A stretch of 6,650 bases of DNA from Candidatus Hodarchaeota archaeon (GTDB taxonomy: Archaea > Asgardarchaeota > Heimdallarchaeia > Hodarchaeales > YT1-057), in the NCBI GenBank assembly GCA_016839955.1, contig JAEOTI010000119.1, forward strand, positions 1-6,650, written 5' to 3'. The position numbers were made by a program, and so were the translations under genes. This document shows, piece after piece, positions 1-6,139 of this stretch (position 1 is its first letter; every line of letters begins with the position of its first letter). The notes beneath the pieces are model-generated. The model made no database searches, had not been told where the DNA came from, and saw only the letters and a program-made list of their open reading frames with translations.

Positions 1-237
1 AATGTATTCAAACTCTGCTTCAGGAGTACCAGTCTCTGGAGTGACAAGAAAAGCTTTCCTACACTTACCGTGCCACAAATCCATATATAGCTTCATCTCT
101 TCTGTCAAATGTCCATCCGGTTCGAGCACAAAAATAAAATCGCCTTCCCACTCTTTTGCGGCTTCTGCATAGGCTTCATTTTCGTTTAATTTTTTCATAA
201 ACTCTATAACCCATTCTTCTGAAGGAAAGATAACCAT
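1..237 (-). CDS. SCP2 sterol/lipid-binding-domain protein, 3' end outside the window
   Basis: Reading the minus strand from the ATG at 237-235 gives 79 uninterrupted codons to the left edge, so the C-terminal part is missing. The protein begins MVIFPSEEW, followed by an amphipathic helix (about residues 7-30), then EWEGDFIFVLEPDG (29-42) and YMDLWHGKCRKA (51-62). This order (FPSEEW start, WEGD strand, DLWHGKCR strand) is what I know from small prokaryotic stand-alone SCP2 proteins, usually somewhat over 100 residues long. The family binds hydrophobic ligands such as sterols, fatty acids or acyl-CoA in a tunnel. The natural ligand here is unknown. No signal peptide or membrane segment is visible, so it should be cytosolic. 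An in-frame ATG six bases upstream (243-241) is possible, but GGAG at 249-246 lies eight bases from the chosen ATG and only two from the other. It is divergent from the AOR gene, and a role in acyl or lipid metabolism with the nearby acyl-CoA ligase is inference. Confidence 0.72.
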   Translation of the reverse strand, partial: MVIFPSEEWVIEFMKKLNENEAYAEAAKEWEGDFIFVLEPDGHLTEEMKLYMDLWHGKCRKAFLVTPETGTPEAEFEYI

Positions 238-262
238 GCACATTACTCCGTTTAGTTCTAAT

Positions 263-285
263 ACCCATAAATAAACCCATAAATA
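263..285. repeat. Tandem direct repeat of ACCCATAAATA
   Basis: The 11-mer ACCCATAAATA occurs at 263-273 and again at 275-285, separated by a single A, giving a 12-bp period. It sits in the middle of the divergent intergenic region and overlaps the best TATA-like octamers for both genes. It could be duplicated TATA elements, an operator for a regulator shared by both genes, or a chance low-complexity duplication. No inverted symmetry typical of a dimer operator is evident. Confidence 0.8.
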
Positions 286-336
286 GGTTTAAGACACCTT
301 CGTTTGCAGATATTTCAAGATTTTCTAGATTATTTT

Positions 337-340
337 GGAG
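337..340 (+). promoter_or_regulatory. Ribosome binding site deciding the AOR start
   Basis: GGAG lies eight bases before the ATG at 349, a normal spacing. It favours this ATG over the in-frame TTG at 304 and over the ATG at 361. It lies inside the perfect 8-bp palindrome GGAGCTCC (337-344), whose pairing could in principle affect access, although an 8-bp palindrome cannot form a stable hairpin on its own. Confidence 0.6.
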
Positions 341-348
341 CTCCTAGA

Positions 349-2217
349 ATGTTTGGATTTATGGGAAAGATTTTACGAGTCAATTTAGATTTACATGAGA
401 TTATCGAAGAAACTCCGAATGAAACAGATATGAGGTTATATCTCGGTGGAAGTGGTCTAGGGTCTAAATATTTAATTGAAGAAGTCCCAAAGGGAATAGA
501 TCCTCTTGGTTCTGAAAACAAATTAATTTTTATGACGGGACCTTTAACTGCCACCCCCTCTCCGAGTACGGGTAGGTTTTCGGTATTAGCGAAGTCCCCT
601 CTTACTGGGGCTTGGGGACACGCAAATTCTGGAGGTTTTTGGGGGCGAGACTTCAAAAAAGGAGGATATGATGGACTCATATTTGAGGGAAAATCCCCCG
701 AACCCGTCTACCTCGTCACTGACGATGATAACGTGGAACTTCTAGATGCTAAGGATCTTTGGGGCAAGAGTTCCTCAGAAACAACCGCAATACTCAAAGA
801 AAAACATGGCAAGGACTTCAATGTAGTTTGTATAGGAATTGCTGGAGAAAATCTCGTATCTTACGCGGGGATAATGAATGACGTTAACAAACCCAATTGG
901 GGCCGTTCAGCAGCAAGATGTGGTCTAGGAGCTGTAATGGGATCCAAACGTTTGAAAGCTATTGTTTCTCGAGGAACGAAGAAAGTCAAAGTAGCAGATG
1001 TGGAAGGTTATAGAGAAGCCGCGAGAGACAGATTTGATTGGGTTAATCAAAGTTTTTTGAAAATGACTCTGGAAGTTTATGGTACAGCTGCAATTCTCGA
1101 TTTAGTAAACGTTAAGGGTGGCCTTCCAACTCGAAATTGGCAGTTGGGCGAGTTTTCAGGTGCTGATGATATAAATGGGACCGCTATTAACGAATCCATC
1201 CTTGTGGACCGAAAAGCTTGCTATGCTTGTCCCATAGCATGTGGAAGGATTTCAGAAATTAAAACTGGAAAATATGCTAGTAAGGGCGAAGGACCAGAAT
1301 ACGAATCAATTGGTGCTCTGGGTAGTATGTGTGAGATTGATAATCTAGAAGCAATTACTCAAGCACATTTTCTTTGCAATGAATATGGCCTTGATACTAT
1401 TTCTGCGGGAAACACGATTGGGTTCGCAATGGAATGTTTTGAAAAAGGAATCTTGACTAAAGAAGATACAGATGGGTTAGAGATTAAGTTTGGAGATCCC
1501 GATGTCATGATTGAACTTGTTCAAAAAATTGCAAAGAAAGAGGGGAAAATTGGCAAACTCTTAGCAGAAGGAGCAAAATCGATGAGTGAAAAATTAGGAA
1601 AAGGATCTGAAGATTTCGCAATGCACGTAAAAGGGCTCGAACTCCCTGCTTATGATAGTCGGGCCGCTAAGATAACAGGGTTAGCATATGCTACAGCGAA
1701 TCGTGGTGGTGATCACATCACAGCTTTCATTGAAGGACCTGCATTTATGAGTATGCCATTCCTTATCGTGGATGATGTAGAAATTGGTGATGAGCTTCAA
1801 GAGCTTCCTGAAACTACAAAATTCGTTAAAGAGTTTGAAGATGCTTTTGGGGTGTTTGATGCCATTGGAGGATGTAAATTTATGGGGATGGTACTAACTG
1901 CGGACGATTGGGCTGATTTAATTGCAAAATTGATGGGTTGGGATTTTTCAGCTGATGATTTTCGAAAGACTGGTGAGAGGATTTACAACCTCCAAAAAGC
2001 CTTTAATGTTCGTGAGGGCTTCTCCAGAGCTGATGATACTCTCCCTAAGAGATTATTAAAAGAACCATTACCTGATGGTCCTGCAAAAGGACAAGTTGTG
2101 AACTTGGAACCTCTTTTAGATGCGTATTATGAATTTCGAGGTTGGGACAGTGATGGAAAACCAACTCCTGAAAAACTCAAAGACCTAGAATTAGAATGGT
2201 TGATAAATAAAATGTAG
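349..2217 (+). CDS. aor: Tungsten-dependent aldehyde:ferredoxin oxidoreductase (AOR)
   Basis: This cytosolic enzyme should oxidise aldehydes to carboxylic acids, passing electrons to ferredoxin (reversible when acid and reduced ferredoxin are abundant). The 622 residues match the family length of about 600-620. The N-terminal AFOR domain spans roughly residues 4-205 and carries GRFSVLAKSPLTG (75-87) and NSGG (93-96), the pterin-contacting region. The C-terminal domains follow. The [4Fe-4S] ligands are Cys291, Cys294, Cys298 (CYACPIAC) and Cys509, where DAIGGC (504-509) matches the DxxGL(C/D) pterin motif. GPEYES (Glu317) and NRGGDH (His456) match the active-site Glu313 and His448 of Pyrococcus furiosus AOR as I recall it, and similarity continues through DDTLPKR and the RGW near the C-terminus. 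That extended match favours a true AOR over the related BamB-type benzoyl-CoA reductase subunit. The start is the ATG at 349, because GGAG lies eight bases upstream and MFGFMGKILRVNL aligns with known N-termini. An in-frame TTG at 304 would add 15 residues that do not look like family sequence. The substrate cannot be read from sequence. No tungsten-cofactor or MoaD-like gene is adjacent. Confidence 0.93.
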   Translation: MFGFMGKILRVNLDLHEIIEETPNETDMRLYLGGSGLGSKYLIEEVPKGIDPLGSENKLIFMTGPLTATPSPSTGRFSVLAKSPLTGAWGHANSGGFWGRDFKKGGYDGLIFEGKSPEPVYLVTDDDNVELLDAKDLWGKSSSETTAILKEKHGKDFNVVCIGIAGENLVSYAGIMNDVNKPNWGRSAARCGLGAVMGSKRLKAIVSRGTKKVKVADVEGYREAARDRFDWVNQSFLKMTLEVYGTAAILDLVNVKGGLPTRNWQLGEFSGADDINGTAINESILVDRKACYACPIACGRISEIKTGKYASKGEGPEYESIGALGSMCEIDNLEAITQAHFLCNEYGLDTISAGNTIGFAMECFEKGILTKEDTDGLEIKFGDPDVMIELVQKIAKKEGKIGKLLAEGAKSMSEKLGKGSEDFAMHVKGLELPAYDSRAAKITGLAYATANRGGDHITAFIEGPAFMSMPFLIVDDVEIGDELQELPETTKFVKEFEDAFGVFDAIGGCKFMGMVLTADDWADLIAKLMGWDFSADDFRKTGERIYNLQKAFNVREGFSRADDTLPKRLLKEPLPDGPAKGQVVNLEPLLDAYYEFRGWDSDGKPTPEKLKDLELEWLINKM

Positions 2218-2301
2218 TCTAAATATGAAGCTTTTAATGTCAATCACTATATTTTAAAGAATTATCTGTAGAATCTTGTCTTAATTTCACATTGTTTATT
2301 A

Positions 2302-2311
2302 TTTATAAATA
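2302..2311 (+). promoter_or_regulatory. Archaeal TATA box for the acyl-CoA ligase gene
   Basis: TTTATAAATA is very close to the archaeal TATA consensus and is embedded in the 10-bp palindrome ATTTATAAAT (2301-2310). It lies about 29 bases before the GTG at 2340. A start site 25 or so bases downstream would fall near 2331-2336, giving an almost leaderless message if GTG 2340 is the start, or a leader of about 60 bases if ATG 2397 is used. This suggests the ligase is transcribed separately from the AOR gene upstream. The 122-bp gap (2218-2339) shows no strong hairpin or long T-run. Confidence 0.62.
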
Positions 2312-2339
2312 GGATTTTCCAATTCAGAAGTCTTGTATA

Positions 2340-4058
2340 GTGGAAAAAACCTATCTTAATTCCATTTTTAGAGACATTAAATCTTTGGGTGAGAAAATGG
2401 CTTATGTAGACAAACCCTGGCAGAAGAGTTATTTTGTTGGTCCGTTTAAACTCAAAAAAAGCATGGAACCTTACCCTGAAATTTCAGTGTATCAATTTCT
2501 TGAAGATTCAGCCACAAATTATCCAGAAAACAAAGCATGTGTCTTTTTAGACAAAGAAATAACATATGAGGAATTGAAATTACAAGTAGATAAATTTGCG
2601 ACAGCATTAGCAGACTTAGGAGTAAAAAAGGGGGATAATGTTGCCACTATATTACCTACTTGTCCCCAATTTATCATCTGTGATTATGCTATAATGAGAC
2701 TAGGAGCAGTCCATGTTCCACTGAGTATATTACATAAGGGCCCAGAATTATTATATGAATTAAATGAATCAAAGACTGAGATTGTGATCAGCTCTTTTCG
2801 TCGATTAGAACGGATTCAGTCAATTAAAGATAAAACTAAATTAAAGACATTAATTCACACAGCAGTACCAATTTTTCCAAATTATTCTTTACCAGAAATC
2901 AAAGAAATTCCCGGTACATATCATTTTGAGAGTTTAATTGAAAAATATGACCCACACCCTCCTGAAGTCATAATCAATCCCAGAGAGGACGTAGCTCTAT
3001 TACCTTTTACTGGAGGAACTACTGGGGTTCCAAAAGGGACAATGTTAACTCACTACAATCTTACTACAAACGTAATTCAATCAATGCATTGGATGATGGA
3101 TCCGTTAAAAGCGGGGATAAAAAGTAAAGCAGCTACAGCAGTTTGTGTGCCAATATTTCATCAATATGGACATTGGGTAGTTCACATGGCAATGTCTTGG
3201 GCTTTACGACTTTTTATGTTAGATCCACGAGATCTTGAAAGAATTGTTCAAACTATAAAGAAATATCGTCCATTCATTGTTGCAGGTGTTCCTACACATT
3301 ATATGCGATTGTTAAAGTATGATATTCCGAAAATGCAAACGTTTTTCTACTCTGGAGCTGCGGCTCTTCCACCTATTGTTGCTGAAGAGTTTGAAAAGAA
3401 GATTGGTGTTCCAATGGGTGAAGGCTACGGAATGACTGAAGCCACAGCTTGTACTCATCTCAACCTCTCTGCTCTATCCAAAGTTACGGGCTTTATGACC
3501 AATGTAAAGAGATCTATTGGAATTCCATGTCCTGATACAGAAGTAAAGCTTATTGATCCCGAAACTGGTGTAGAAGCACCCCCTGGAGAGACAGGAGAAC
3601 TATGGATACGTGGCCCTCAGGTTATGAAGGGTTATTGGCCCACTCCTGGAAAAGGCTTGTCTGAAGACGGATGGCTTGCTACTGGTGACATTGGAAAAAT
3701 GGATGAAGATGGTTACTTCTATATCGTTGATCGGATTAAAGATATGATTAACGTGTCAGGGATGAAAGTCTATTCACGATTGATAGACGATCTTTTACAA
3801 GAACACCCCTCAATTAATATAGCCGGAGTTATTGGAATTCCAGATCCAGAACGACTAGGTAGTGAGCGAGTGAAGGCGTTTGTTACATTAAAAGAAGAAT
3901 ACAAAGGAAAGATTTCCATTGAAGATATTATTGAATATTGCAAAGAAAAATTACCTCCTTACGCAGTCCCAAAAGAAGTAGTAATCCGAGAAGAATTACC
4001 TTTAACTCTCGCTTTGAAAATCTTCAAGAAAAAACTACGAGAAGAAGAAACTACATAA
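2340..4058 (+). CDS. AMP-forming acyl-CoA synthetase (acyl-CoA ligase)
   Basis: This member of the ANL adenylating superfamily should activate a carboxylic acid with ATP to an acyl-AMP and then form acyl-CoA in the cytosol. The 572 residues comprise a large AMP-binding domain (about 50-465) and a small C-terminal domain (about 466-568). Visible core motifs are TGGTTGVPKG (224-233, the phosphate-binding loop), PIFHQYGH (271-278), EGYGMTEAT (361-369), ATGD (447-450, ribose-binding Asp450), the hinge DRIKD (464-468) with VSGMKVYSR (472-480), and a C-terminal lysine, Lys560, in LTLALKIFKK. The last motif is unusual: families normally have TxxGK, but here Leu replaces the Gly before Lys560. The usual P-x-E-(I/V)-E after the hinge also reads SRLID. 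The general fold resembles medium/long-chain fatty-acyl-CoA ligases, but chain length or an aromatic substrate cannot be settled. The start is uncertain. GTG 2340 fits the TATA box spacing, while ATG 2397 has GGTGAG close upstream and gives a protein 19 residues shorter that begins MAYVDKPW, nearer to what I expect of the family. The neighbouring AOR could supply or consume its acid substrate (inference). Confidence 0.9.
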   Translation: MEKTYLNSIFRDIKSLGEKMAYVDKPWQKSYFVGPFKLKKSMEPYPEISVYQFLEDSATNYPENKACVFLDKEITYEELKLQVDKFATALADLGVKKGDNVATILPTCPQFIICDYAIMRLGAVHVPLSILHKGPELLYELNESKTEIVISSFRRLERIQSIKDKTKLKTLIHTAVPIFPNYSLPEIKEIPGTYHFESLIEKYDPHPPEVIINPREDVALLPFTGGTTGVPKGTMLTHYNLTTNVIQSMHWMMDPLKAGIKSKAATAVCVPIFHQYGHWVVHMAMSWALRLFMLDPRDLERIVQTIKKYRPFIVAGVPTHYMRLLKYDIPKMQTFFYSGAAALPPIVAEEFEKKIGVPMGEGYGMTEATACTHLNLSALSKVTGFMTNVKRSIGIPCPDTEVKLIDPETGVEAPPGETGELWIRGPQVMKGYWPTPGKGLSEDGWLATGDIGKMDEDGYFYIVDRIKDMINVSGMKVYSRLIDDLLQEHPSINIAGVIGIPDPERLGSERVKAFVTLKEEYKGKISIEDIIEYCKEKLPPYAVPKEVVIREELPLTLALKIFKKKLREEETT

Positions 4059-4066
4059 TTGAAAGT

Positions 4067-4076
4067 AATATAAAGT
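4067..4076 (+). promoter_or_regulatory. Possible TATA box for the downstream unknown gene
   Basis: TAATATAAAG, preceded by the purine-rich GAAAG, resembles an archaeal BRE/TATA element and lies about 65 bases before the ATG at 4141, inside the 82-base spacer after the ligase stop. It could drive separate expression of the unknown gene. Read-through from the ligase gene is equally possible. The rest of the spacer contains a run of ten A (4103-4112) and nothing else I can interpret. Confidence 0.3.
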
Positions 4077-4140
4077 ACTGTGATAAAGATCCTTTACAAC
4101 CGAAAAAAAAAATAACGGTAAATGAAGGTAAGTGGGTAGA

Positions 4141-4902
4141 ATGGGCACTACTGACGAAAAGCGGATGATTTTATTTCACGATGGAAGAGAAAAAGCGATT
4201 GATGTAAAAAGAATGATTGAATTCGAAAATAAAAGTACACATGCACGGTTTTTTAAGGGTTATGACGAAGTAAGTGCTAAAACATTATTAGAAGAGCTAG
4301 GTGCTTGTGCAATAGACTATACGAATGTACATCAAACATGGTCAAAAACTATTCCTGATATTCATCCAGATAGTACTCGTTTGTTTATAATTTGGGGAGA
4401 AGATTCAAAAACAAAAGAGATTGTAAGTTTAATTCGTGGTTTTTTCCTTCTTGTACCATTTACTGCGACACAAACTACCTTATCGGATTATTATATGCTC
4501 GAAGAAAAAGTTCCATACTATCCTTATGCAATTGTTACATCATTTCGCACAATCTACAACAAAAAAAATGATCTAGAAGACCTGATTAACCAACTATTAG
4601 AAAAAATCTCCTTCAATTGGCAAAAGCAACGTGAAAAGACAATTTCCCGTCTTAAAGAAGGAACAGAAATTTGGGAAAGATTTATGTTATCCTTTGATAA
4701 AATAATCCACTTTTCTTTTCAATGTCCCTCTATTGATCGTGAAGTGATTGATATTTTGAAGAGAAAAGGTTATCAGATCACAGCTACAATGCATATCCTT
4801 GCTTCAGCTTCATCTTATTATGATAAAGCTGCTATAGACCATCACACTCGTTTAGTTTACAAAATTTTGGATGAATCCGAGAAGCGACGGAAAGATAGTT
4901 AG
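4141..4902 (+). CDS. Hypothetical protein, 253 residues, family not recognised
   Basis: I do not recognise this protein. It is a continuous frame with amino acid composition typical of a real soluble protein. Numbered from the ATG at 4141, it has a charged N-terminus, strand-like segments such as RLFIIWGED (about 80-88) and YYPYAIVTSF (about 126-135), one hydrophobic stretch, LIRGFFLLVPF (about 97-107), that is too short and isolated to be a clear membrane helix, a long charged helix (about 145-175), and a C-terminal part containing CPSIDREVIDILKRKGYQ (about 195-212), DHHTR and a Lys/Arg-rich end. There are only two cysteines (about 56 and 195) and no zinc, P-loop, helix-turn-helix or signal-peptide pattern. 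The ATG is preferred to the in-frame GTG at 4132, which would add three residues. AAGGT at 4125-4129 sits 11 bases before the ATG and only two before the GTG. It lies 82 bases after the ligase on the same strand, so a shared transcript is possible. Its stop overlaps the stop of the convergent dehydrogenase gene. Confidence 0.75.
   Translation: MGTTDEKRMILFHDGREKAIDVKRMIEFENKSTHARFFKGYDEVSAKTLLEELGACAIDYTNVHQTWSKTIPDIHPDSTRLFIIWGEDSKTKEIVSLIRGFFLLVPFTATQTTLSDYYMLEEKVPYYPYAIVTSFRTIYNKKNDLEDLINQLLEKISFNWQKQREKTISRLKEGTEIWERFMLSFDKIIHFSFQCPSIDREVIDILKRKGYQITATMHILASASSYYDKAAIDHHTRLVYKILDESEKRRKDS
4899..4902. other. Convergent stop-codon overlap
   Basis: The four bases TTAG contain both stop codons: TAG of the plus-strand unknown gene (4900-4902) and TAA of the minus-strand dehydrogenase (4901-4899). 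Each gene therefore must end transcription inside the other's coding region. A pyrimidine-rich stretch with five T at 4913-4917 just past the plus-strand stop is the only candidate terminator for the unknown gene, and it is weak. Confidence 0.9.
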
Positions 4903-6062
4903 AAATCTACTCTTTTTCCTTCAAAAGCATATTGAAAAAGACGTTTAAAGTCTTCACTTTCTAAGTCTCGGGGATTAATTAATGTTCCAACATCTTCGTT
5001 GGCTGACTCAACCAGTTTGCTTAATTTCTCAGTAAATTCTTGATGAGAAATATTAATATCTGCAATTTTAGTTGGTAGGCCCAATTCTGTAATGAACGTT
5101 CTCAGAAATGTACCTAAAACCATCCCTGGGTTTTCATCAGGTCTAATTGATATTTTAAGGAATTCACAAACATCTTGATAACGGCTTTGTGCTGCATCTC
5201 GATTATACTCAACGACATACGGAAGAAACAGACCACAACATATACCATGGGGAGTGTGGAAAACAGCACCAAAGGAGTGGCTCATACTATGAATTCCTGC
5301 AATATTTGAATTTCCAAATGCGATCCCGGCCATTGTTGCAGCATTATGCATGTGTTCACGAGCTTGAAGATCTTCCCCATTTTCGACTGCACGAGGTAAA
5401 TATTCAATCGCTACTTGAAGCGCCTTAATTGCAAGGCCATCCGAAAAATCATTTTGCCATGTGCATGTATAAGCTTCTAAAGCATGAGCAATAACATCTA
5501 CTCCAGTCATGGCTGTTAATTTTGGGGGCATTCCCGTACACAATGAAGGATCAACAATAGAAATGTCTGCTATTAGTTCTCTTGAAGCTAAACATATTTT
5601 TCTCTCCACTTGCTGATCAGTTATAACAATTGCCCATGTGGCATCTGCACCGGTTCCACTAGTAGTTGGAATCGTAACTAGTCTCGCTTTTTTGCGTAAA
5701 CCAATCTCTACATCTGGAAATATCTCATCTAACTTCATATCTGGACGTTCATAAAGAACCCACATTGCTTTCGCAGCATCTAGTACTGATCCTCCACCTA
5801 TTGCAATGATCCATTCCGGATTCTGCTGTTCCATTGCCTTTGCGCCAGCAATACAGGTCTCAAACGATGGATCTGGTTCTACTTTATCAAAAATAGTTAA
5901 TTCGAGACCGACTTCTTTAAGTAATGAAACCGCTTTCGATGTAAGTCCTAATTTCACCACATTTTTATCTGTAACAATAAAAGCTCGCTTTCCCTTTAAA
6001 CTCAAAAGTTCTTCAAGTGCATCTTCACCAAAAACCACGGTAGGACATTTAAAAAACCACAT
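4899..6062 (-). CDS. Iron-dependent (type III) alcohol dehydrogenase
   Basis: This enzyme should interconvert alcohols and aldehydes or ketones with NAD(P) in the cytosol. The 387 residues match the usual 380-390 of the family. The N-terminal nucleotide-binding domain carries VTDKN (30-34), IGGGSVLDAAKA (88-99) and PTTSGTGAD (132-140). The C-terminal helical domain carries the metal ligands Asp189 and His193 (GVDVIAH), His258 and His272, with catalytic-region His262, in the family pattern GxHxxxHxxGAxxxxPHG. Asp32 corresponds to the Asp of Escherichia coli FucO (lactaldehyde reductase) that disfavours NADP, so NAD(H) preference is plausible. All ligands are intact, so iron or zinc binding is expected. 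The start is the ATG at 6062-6060: an in-frame TGA lies five codons upstream and GATGAG is six bases before the ATG. It follows the PAC2 gene on the same strand after a 77-base gap and may share its transcript. Paired with AOR it could link alcohols to acids, but the substrate is unknown. Confidence 0.93.
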   Translation of the reverse strand: MWFFKCPTVVFGEDALEELLSLKGKRAFIVTDKNVVKLGLTSKAVSLLKEVGLELTIFDKVEPDPSFETCIAGAKAMEQQNPEWIIAIGGGSVLDAAKAMWVLYERPDMKLDEIFPDVEIGLRKKARLVTIPTTSGTGADATWAIVITDQQVERKICLASRELIADISIVDPSLCTGMPPKLTAMTGVDVIAHALEAYTCTWQNDFSDGLAIKALQVAIEYLPRAVENGEDLQAREHMHNAATMAGIAFGNSNIAGIHSMSHSFGAVFHTPHGICCGLFLPYVVEYNRDAAQSRYQDVCEFLKISIRPDENPGMVLGTFLRTFITELGLPTKIADINISHQEFTEKLSKLVESANEDVGTLINPRDLESEDFKRLFQYAFEGKRVDF

Positions 6063-6139
6063 AGTATGCTCATCTCAAGAATAGGACAAACCCATTTCAC
6101 AGAAAGAGCATTTTAGTGGTTTTCTATCCAAGGAAGAAA
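6063..6139 (-). other. 77-base spacer between PAC2 and alcohol dehydrogenase genes
   Basis: Both flanking genes are on the minus strand. I see no clear TATA box in the spacer. Its only recognisable element is the weak GATGAG ahead of the dehydrogenase start. It is compatible either with a dehydrogenase promoter that departs from consensus or with co-transcription from the PAC2 gene. Confidence 0.4.

Larger units (their letters stand above)
238..348. promoter_or_regulatory. Divergent intergenic promoter region between SCP2 and AOR genes
   Basis: This 111-bp spacer separates two genes transcribed away from each other, so both promoters should lie in it or just around it. AT-rich TATA-like octamers CATAAATA occur at 266-273 and 278-285 (TATTTATG on the minus strand). 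Placing transcription start about 25 bases from such boxes would give the SCP2 gene a very short leader and the AOR gene a leader of roughly 40-50 bases. Each gene also has a GGAG exactly eight bases before its ATG. The box assignments are inferred from archaeal promoter consensus and are not proven. Confidence 0.5.

Noticed and set aside
304..348. TTG at 304 as start of the AOR gene
   Set aside because: The 15 extra residues have no family counterpart, TTG is a weak start, and the GGAG eight bases before ATG 349 fits the shorter protein.
330..680. Open frame of 116 codons on the minus strand
   Set aside because: It lies wholly antisense to the well-supported start of the AOR gene and its translation resembles no protein; it is a shadow frame.
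349..2217. AOR-family gene as a BamB-type benzoyl-CoA reductase paired with an aromatic acid-CoA ligase
   Set aside because: The motifs and the C-terminal region match classical Pyrococcus-type AOR well, and no other benzoyl-CoA reductase subunit genes are in the window. It is not fully excluded without a phylogeny.
4103..4112. Run of ten A as a terminator (T-run on the minus strand)
   Set aside because: No minus-strand gene ends just before it; the dehydrogenase stop is almost 800 bases away, so it is probably plain AT-rich spacer.
3938..4168. Open frame of 76 codons on the plus strand
   Set aside because: It overlaps the ligase C-terminus in another frame and the start of the next gene. 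The Arg/Lys-rich translation looks like an out-of-frame reading.
5189..5428. Open frame of 79 codons on the plus strand
   Set aside because: It is antisense to the metal-binding region of the alcohol dehydrogenase and has no recognisable content.
5806..6084. Open frame of 92 codons on the plus strand
   Set aside because: It is antisense to the N-terminal domain of the alcohol dehydrogenase; the Ser-rich translation is typical of an antisense frame.
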